From Micromussa lordhowensis (taxonomy: Eukaryota; Cnidaria; Anthozoa; Scleractinia; Lobophylliidae): a stretch of DNA of 64,000 nucleotides. Both the position numbers and the translations under genes were made by a program. This document shows, in pieces, positions 12,763-21,700 of the stretch. The notes under the pieces are model-generated. The model was not told where the DNA came from and searched no databases. It worked only from the letters and a program-made list of their open reading frames with translations. Location: assembly GCA_964020085.1 (NCBI GenBank), contig OZ026604.1:20203894-20267893 (forward strand). The letters are read 5' to 3'. Positions within the stretch are counted from its first letter, which is position 1; every line of letters begins with the position of its first letter.

Positions 12763-15700
12763 TTTGAGATATTATTGCCTGTCACCTGGCTGATTAGCAT
12801 CTCACAGTAATGTCCGGTTAAGTTCTATCTCAAGAAAATTCACAACAGACTCATTCTATTTAGAAACTCGTTTCATAATCCAGCTATTAAGCTAATGTAA
12901 AATATAAAGAGAAACCTTACAATGACTCCAGGCTTGGAAAATAAATGTAAGCTCAAATAAGTGGAGGTAAAGAAAACAATATTCCGAGTAGAAGGCAAAT
13001 TGTAAAACTGTGGCGATGATGACACGTACCGAGATATCTATAAAAGAGAGTGTAGAGAGAGAGTCGTTACGAATTAACAACTACATGAAATGGGGATGTA
13101 TGACAAAGGCATTTTGGCGAACGGCGACGGATTCCCGATTTGCAAAGTCATGCAAAGTGCATACAACTTCGCATCCGCTCGTCTGCACCAAAACAAACCT
13201 CAAAACCGCGTGATTTAGCACATTTAGAGAAAATACCCTTGCTTCGGTTAAGATATAGAACATCAACTGAGGGAAATAAAAGCAAGAAAAAGCAAACTTA
13301 CCGGATAACGTCGAAGGCAACACAAAAGAGGCGAAGTTCGTCTTCCTGTGTGGACTGTTTAGTTCAGAGGACGCGAGTCTATTTTCGCGCCAAATTTAAC
13401 ATTGCTGACGTCATGCAGATCACTGATCCATTTCACTCTGGGCTGATCCAATTCACTCTAGGCTGTTCCATTTCGTGTTTGTATTTTTGGCGGTCTCGGC
13501 GCGCTGATCATTTGATAAAATCGCAAAACGCTAAAACATTAACAGGATGCAACGCTAAACAATTCAGAACACGCTAAAACAGTTGATGTAGCGCTGAACC
13601 AATTCACAATACGCTTAAGCATTTGATCCAACGCTAAACCAATTCACAATAGGCTAGACCATTTGATGTAACGCTAAACCAATTCACAATACGCTAAACC
13701 ATTTGATGTAACGCTAAACCAATTTACAATACGCTAAACCATTTGATGTGACGCTAAACCAATTCACAATAAATTATGCTAAACCACTTGCTGTAGCACT
13801 AAATCAATTCACAACACGCTAAACCAGTTGATTGGAAGCTAAACCAATTCACAAAACGCTAAACCAATTCACAATGCGCTGAACCAGTTGATGTAATGCT
13901 AAACCAATTCACAATACGCTAAACCATTTGATGTGACGCTAAACCAATTCACAATATGCTAAACCACTTGCTGTAGCACTAAATCAATTCACAACACGCT
14001 AAAGCAGTTGATTGGAAGCTGAACCAATTCACAAAATGCTAAAGCAATTCACAATGCGCTAAACCATTTGATGTAATGCTAAACCAGTTCACAATACGCT
14101 AAACCATTTGATGTAATGCTACACCAACTCACAATACGCTAAACCATTTCATGTGATGCTAAACCAATTCACAATACGCTAAACCATTTGATGTAACGCT
14201 AAACCAATTCACAATACGCTAAACCATTTGATGGAATGCTACACTAACTCTCAATACGCTTAACCATTTGATGTAATGCTACACCAATTCACAATACGCT
14301 TAACCATTTGATGTAACGCTAAACCAATTCGCAATACGCTGAACCATTTTAAACCAGTTTACAATACGCTAAACCAATTTAAAATATGCTAAGCCAATCC
14401 ACAATAAGCTAAACCAATTAACAACAGACTAAAGCAATCCACAGTACGCTAAACTAAATCCAAATATGCTAGGCCAATCCACCATATGCTAAACCAAATA
14501 AGAATAGGCTAAACCAATCCTTAGTAGGCTAAACCAATTTGCAATTCGCTAGTCCAATCCACAGTAAGCTAAACCAATTTGCAGTACACTCAGCCATTTG
14601 ATGTAAAGCTAAACCAAATCCGTTTTCGCTAATTTAGTTGCCTTTAGTTTAATCCATTTCACTCTGTGCTAAACCGTTCGTTGTTGCGCAGTTAAACCGA
14701 TTCACTTTATTCTGCACCATTTTACAAAGGAAAGCTGAATTATTTTCCTTTTGAATGGATCGTTAGTGGTTTTGTTGTACCGTTTTGTGGTCGAGGGCCA
14801 GACCATTTCAACATTGTCTAAACCGTTTATAAGTTGAGTTTTCCAGTTGAACGCAGGACACCTGTCTAAGAGCATGTTGACTGCATCATTCCTGAAACGT
14901 TTGGACCTTTTTGAAAATAACAGTTAGACCGTTTCAATTGATTCTAAATTGTTTGCAACGTTTGTATTTTTGGCGGTGACGGCGGCCCATAGTAAATGAA
15001 ATCATGCGGCAGTGTTTTACCCACCCACCTTTCTGCCTTGTATTGCAACTTGATCAAATATTCTGATGAACTCTTTAGAAATCATCTCAACCTTTCTCAC
15101 CCCCACCCCTCTCTCCAGGGGATAAATATAATGACTGTTGTGATATTTTGTGTTACCCGAACAAAATTAATAGATTTACTGGTGTCTACAATCATGCTTT
15201 TTTATTTACTGTATATCAACATTGCTTTTTCAAATTGCTACCCCTTGAGATACATGTACACTGTAACTGTGCATTTGTAATTGCGTTCATGTACCGCAAG
15301 CTATACGCACAAGTTTTCACATGTTCCAAACATGTTCCACTCTACCCATGTTCCACTATCAGCTGCAGATCTATACTGGTTTCCACCATTTTATGGACAT
15401 TATAGCTCAGATTTCAGAATCCATGCCAGGTGACTTAAGGGACCTTTCATGGTTTTAAAAAGAAAGTTACATGTATTCGGTGCTTGGAGAGCATTGTCTC
15501 ACGAGACGCACATGTACATTTACTGCCAGAATAACTTATAAAGAACAGTCATGTAAATATTAAATGAAGCTGGGATAATGCTTATGTCTCTGGCTGAATT
15601 GTTATGCACTTGTTTAATAAAACATATCATTTCAACAGAAAGCCAAGTTGTCTGTTTTGCTGGAACATGTAAACAAGCTCTTAGGGATTCCTCGGCAACA

Positions 15701-18700
15701 AGCAAAATGGACGGCAAATAGTAAGTTCAACTTATTTACTGTACTTGAATTGTTACTTTAAAGTGTACCTACATGTAACGCCCAAATTTTTTTCGATAAA
15801 ATAGTAGTGCTTATTTTGTGGAGTAATTTTCTGGATTTTTTTTTTTATTTGGTTAATCCTTGAATTTCTATGCCCTGTCAAAGCCGAGCTACGAATGATT
15901 TACATGATTGTATGACCGTGCATGGGGGAATCTAGAACGAATGCTTCGGCTGTGCCAGTCAGGTCTTTTACTTTGTATGAGTGTAGAAGCCTTTTTGCAT
16001 CACAAGTTTTTTCGCTGGGACTCCACAGTCAACAGATTTCTATTTTTCTAACGATGTCTTCTACTTCATCGGATTCTGAAATGACTTTTGACTCGAAAGG
16101 CTCTGAAATTTATTGCTGAAGTAGGACCCAAAGAAAATGATGACTCGCACTTATCAACATCGCAAACTTAATTCAAATGATGACGACCAAGCCGATTTAT
16201 ATGCTGATGACCCTCTGGCGAACGAAGATTGGACAGCCAAATACCAGGAGCTGGATGCTGACAAAGAACTTGAACGAGCTCTGAATGACACACATGTAGT
16301 CAGATTGCTGTGGCGCGTGGCACATGTTTACTATTTTTGTGCCTTCTTCGATCTTGCATTAATATATTTTTTTGTAATAACAGTCAAGTCTGTTCACTTT
16401 CTCAAATTATTTTAACTTCATGTGTTCAATGTACATGTACATAAAAAAGATCATCCCTTGACACAGGGTTTTTGTTCTTTACATGCAAGCATGGCAATTG
16501 TTCATGTAGCATTGCTTCCCTTCAAAACATCAGCCTGAATGTTATTGTTGTACAAAATGTAGTGAGTTAGAAGGTTGTCAAGACTCGAAGAAGAGTGATC
16601 TTGTTCTTGAAGATATTGGCACTGATGGTGACTGAATATCCAGGAATTAAACCTGTATACATATATAATATAATATCTCATCATTCTTCTGACTATTGCT
16701 GTTTCTCAGATCCGATGCAACAACAGCTGAATGAATCAATGCAAAAGCAGTTATCCTAAATTTGTCTCGCTTAAGCCAACAAAATCCCTTCCTCTCCCTG
16801 AAAATCCAGGTGTTGAGCAAAAATAATCTGCTTTAAATGCTTAGAACAGACCATTGAACACACTTTGCACATTTCGCTTTCACGAGAGTCATCGGTAAGC
16901 TTTGTATGTTTCTTCTCTTCAGGATAATCATCTCTCCATGAAATGGTGTGGTATCAAGCATAATACCTCCTGTAAGTTTGTTGTTGCTACATCCCCCTGA
17001 AACGCACCTGGCTAGCATTTTTTTCAACTACTTTCCCAGCCATTCCCACAAAAACAAATAAAATGCGAAAAACAGAGTCATTGTGTTCTTGATTTGACAT
17101 CACATCTGGTCCTCGACCCATGCCCTGTTAAACTCGGTTGTGAACCAAAATGGTGTCATTTTGATGTACTTTGACGAGCCATAGAAAATCAAAGATTCAA
17201 CCAAATTGAAAACTTTTTGCAGTAAATTACTGCACTAAAATAATCTTTAGTGGAAAAACTATGTGGGTTACATGCACTTTAATTTACTGGGAAATTATTG
17301 TAAGTTACATGTATATAGTAGAGTAACTAATACTTTTGCTGCTGTTGGAAGATTAAAAAGGTTTACTGCTTCCCAGAAAGGAGAGGGGGAGGGGGGTGTG
17401 GGGGAGTAGGGCATGTAGGGTAGGCAGCTCTCATCATTGAAAGTTGCTGGTTACTACATGTACTTGTCAAGTACAGTACATGTATTTGGAAAGAAATCTC
17501 TAAAAAGTAATGTGCTAGGATCTCTTTCTGGGCATGGTTCATGTGTGTGGTGTCAGGACATTCATTATCAGACTTAGAGGGCTGCTGCAACAAGGTTCTC
17601 TGTTAGTGCCATTAACAACTGCATCTCTAAATGGAGGCTGGGTGCTTGAGACATCCAGGGGTTTCCACTATTGGCAGCCAGCTCCTAGATGGAGACCGCT
17701 ATCATGGCTGGCAAATTCTGGAAACTGAATCATGAGCGCCCATGGGGAAGGGAAGAGGGAGGCGGGCACACATCACACTGAATTAATGGTGGAAAGAGGG
17801 AGGGAAGAGAGGGGGACACTTGAAGATGTGCTCCTATGCAAAACAACGCTCACTGTAAATGCTATCGCTGTGGAGGCCACCAGCACATCTCAGTCCAAGA
17901 GCACATGGAATACTGGTGCATGTACCGGTACATAATTATCAAAAACACCGCTAACTACCATGGGAACACAAGCACTCTTTGTTAATAACTCCATTAAATT
18001 GCAATAACTGCATTTATTGTGTACGCATCTTTTAGTGTGTCTCCCCACCCTGACACCCCTGGGCACCCCACTTGTAAATGAAGGTTGGGGTACCTATCCA
18101 CGTTTTCACAATGTCTGATGTTTTAGTTTATAGGTTATCATACACTGTACTTTGCTCACAGAAATTTCATGATGTTGAAAACAAATAAAATTTATTTCCC
18201 TGAGAAAGAAAAATTTCTTGACAGTCTATGGTGTCCTTTCAACTGAAAACAAACGATTTGATGGCAAACCTGTTAATCTTGTGTTTTCAATTTCACCCAG
18301 CTGTTCATAACAAAGATATCGTGGCCATACTACATCTGTTGGTTTCCCTGGCACGTCATTTTGAGTGTCCACGTAAGCTGCCTGGCGGTGTCACAATAAA
18401 CACGGTTGTGGTGCAGAAGAAGGGTGGAATCCTGTTGCCTATGAAGGTTGTTGAGGAAATAACAGCAGCAAATGAGGGAGAAGAGTAAGAACCTCTTCAT
18501 ATCAGCCCGGTCAACTGTCCTGGCTCAGTTTGTGATACATGTAGCTCTCCTTGTCACTCTTTCCTTCCGTAAAAATTTTGATGCATAAAGTGGGCTGGCC
18601 TGGTAACGGAGTTCTCGGTAACTGGAATGAAAATTTTCCCCTATGAACACTCCAGCCCAAGTGACGGTGATGAAACGTTTTTGTCAAAATAGCTTCTCTT

Positions 18701-21700
18701 TCGTAACGTATTGGCCAAAATGGCTTAATTTTCTTCTTGTCTGCATTTCCACTTCATAAGTATGCTAATTACCTTTATTAGTGAAGTTACAAGACTCCAC
18801 AAAGTTACAATAGTCAGAAGTGATACAAGCTATGTTCTACCATTTTGGGTATGTTTTTTTTTTTTAAGTTCGTCCCAGTGGACGAGGCTGAAATTTCCCA
18901 TATGAACAGACAATAAAATTCATCCTCGGTAACCAAGCCAGCCCAGTTACCAGGCTCATATGAAGAGCTGAGGCCATAAGTCTATGCATTCGGAATAGAG
19001 AGTAAAAGATCTAGTGAGGAGCTCTAGAGGCTAACTCCCCCTCCTCCCCCTTCCTGACACACACATGCTTTACTGAAAAGGGGGGGGGGCAGGGTAAGGC
19101 AAAGAGCTCTTGCTAGAGAAGGGGGAAGGATGGAGAGATAGTAGACCACACAGGAGTGGATCACACAGGAGAATCAGCCTGAAATGGGTACCTCAAATAA
19201 GCCTTGGGTTTGCTCGAGTTCAGGTAGAGAAAAGGGCCTTTTTAAAATATCCATCTTCTAATGCAAATTGATGCGATTTCCCTAATGCAAAGTTAGAAAA
19301 GGGATGCAGTATTTTTTACAGTAGGTTTGTGAAAGGGATACAATTTTCTGTGGATGTTGATGTACCGTACATGAAAATGAAAGGGTGGTCTTTTGTCTGT
19401 AATGGTGCATTTATCTGAAAAGGTTAGGGTTTGGACATGTCTCTATGTAGAGCATAAATATTTTATAGGTTCCCCCCCCCCTGCTTTCTTGACACAAGAC
19501 CATTTGCTTTTTTTTCAATTTTAAGCTCAATGTATATTCTTAATATGCAGTATCTGGAGATAATTACATGTAGCGTCTGCCTAATTCTTATGCCTCAAAA
19601 CTTGATCTGTTAATTAATTAATTAATCAATTAATTAATTAAGCAACATAAAGGAAGTTAACAATTAATAGGAAAATAATAACCATAACTTACAGGCCTTA
19701 TGTCAAACATGCTGATTTATTTTATATGTTTATATTTTTTTCAGTGCACAAAATGGGAAGCCAGGTAGGGAATTTGCTGTTTTGTCATGTTTCATACTTT
19801 GATACTCCTAGTAATGATTCCTTGTTAAACTTTGTATATTATATGATGCTATCAGGCATAATTTTATTACTTATTATTAGCTGGGTTATTTTATAATAAT
19901 TTTGCAGTCGTGTGGACCAAAGTTGAAGCTTGCTACATATAATGTTTTCTTAGTTTTCTTTGTACCAATTCTCAGTATTAATTTTTCTGTGCAGAAATAA
20001 TATAAAATATTGAGAAACAAGAGAAGTAGATCTTGTATTGAAGACCTGTTTGAATTTCCTTGCAAGCTGGTCATAGGAGGGAGCTGGACATCGCAGCAAA
20101 AGTCAAGATTTTTTTTCCAAGCCTAACATTGACAAAATACTTAAATAAAGCCCTGTTCCAAACTTACGTACATGCAAAGGACTATATTGACAAACTAATT
20201 CAGTTCACCATTATGGATGCATGACAATGTGATTGTATAGGCGTAAACTTTGTAAATTTGAGACTACATGTACAATCTACATGTACATGGAGCTGCATAC
20301 CAGACCTTCAAATGAATAAAATACAAACAAGTCATCTTTAGTTGTGTTACTTTCCTGTGATCACTGTTTTACACATTCAATTTATAATAATCATTAATGC
20401 TCTTCCTTTCCTCTTTGTTTCAGAAAGAGATGCATTTGATGCACTTTTTGACAATGCCCCTGAAAAGCTGAATGTTGTGAAAAAGGTACATTCACTTGTA
20501 ATGTAGAGTTTGTAAGCAGAAAAGAGATTTTTTCAGTCAAGATGCAGCTAAACTTATTTTGCAAGGGAACATTCATAGAATGGTACCTGTAATTCTCACA
20601 ATGGAGATGTCTATGGGCCTAGGCACAATAGGAATCAGTATAAAATTTCTCCTTTGTAATATCACAAGTTCATCATTTGGAAAGGCTATGAGAATTCAAG
20701 ATACGATCACCCAGAATAAATTTCTTGGCATTTTAACAGCTTTTTTCCACCACTGCTATGATGAACGTACAAGCACTAGGAAGGATAATTTATATCTGGA
20801 TATGAGGGATTTAAGGGTTATGCTTATTTTTCAAGAACAAAATTCATACATGTATGTATTATGATATCTTGAAAACAGAGATTCAAAGTAAGGTAACATA
20901 GGTGTCTCTTTTTTTACCTGAAGTAATGTACATTTCCACACCATACTAAAACTTGTTTTTGGAAATTACTAGACGTGGGAAAGATAGTACCATACACCAA
21001 GGGAAGTATAAAGGGGGCAAGTTTCTATAAAGAAACTGGTGCTGTGTCGGTGAGGAGTATTACAAGATAATTTGAATCCAATTCGCTCTGACGAAGGGCC
21101 AACGCTCGAAATGCCAGCTTTCGAATCTCTTTATGGTGGCCAATTCACATCATCAACTCAGTTGATGAAACCAAATTACTAAGACAAGTATATTTGTATG
21201 AATTTAAGTTGGAAATTCCAGTAGGTTACATTGTAAGATTAGTGTCCAAACCATCTTTGGAAAGTTAATGACTGTGGTGTGTGGTACCCTATATTCCCAC
21301 TAGTTAATTTGAAGTTAACAGACCTCTTTCATAAATGGCAGCCAATTGTAAATTCTTTTGCAAGTATTAAAATTAGGCGTACTAACCTCATTTTGAAGTT
21401 GGTAATTTAAAAGAATTTTTTACTCTGAAACAAGGTTAGTAAGGCTAATTTAAATGCATACAAAGAATTTTAAATTGGTAGCCATTCATGAAAAGGGTCT
21501 ATGGATCTGTTTTTGACCAATCCAATCCAATACTTTACTTCACGTCACGTCACGTCACATCACTTCACTTCACTTTACTTTACTTTACTTTACAATAAAA
21601 TAAATTTACTTGTTTGTTTTGACAGTCACTGCAGAGCTTTGTCAACAAACACCTCAGTAAACTGAGTCTGGATGTTGCTGACCTCGATTCACAGGTATAT

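Larger units (their letters stand above)
8858..14991. mobile_element. Large foldback transposon inside parvin intron 5
   Basis: A 6134 bp element with giant inverted arms: left 8858-11361, right 11526-14991, separated by a 164 bp loop. The ends read TATGGGCCGCCGTCAC and its complement, and the 6 bp GTAAAT occurs directly outside both ends (8852-8857 and 14992-14997), a target-site duplication. From 10165 to 10980 the arms align without any indel (mirrored positions sum to 23742) and differ at only a few bases. The right arm carries two later gains, 260 bp at 11854-12113 and 601 bp at 12164-12764, plus about five extra 20 bp repeat units. The outer part of each arm is a 20 bp-period tandem array; the inner part holds a promoter-like segment and a coding-like relic. 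This design resembles Drosophila Foldback elements by structure only. No transposase is visible, so it would need a partner in trans. Arm similarity suggests recent origin or gene conversion. Confidence 0.92.
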
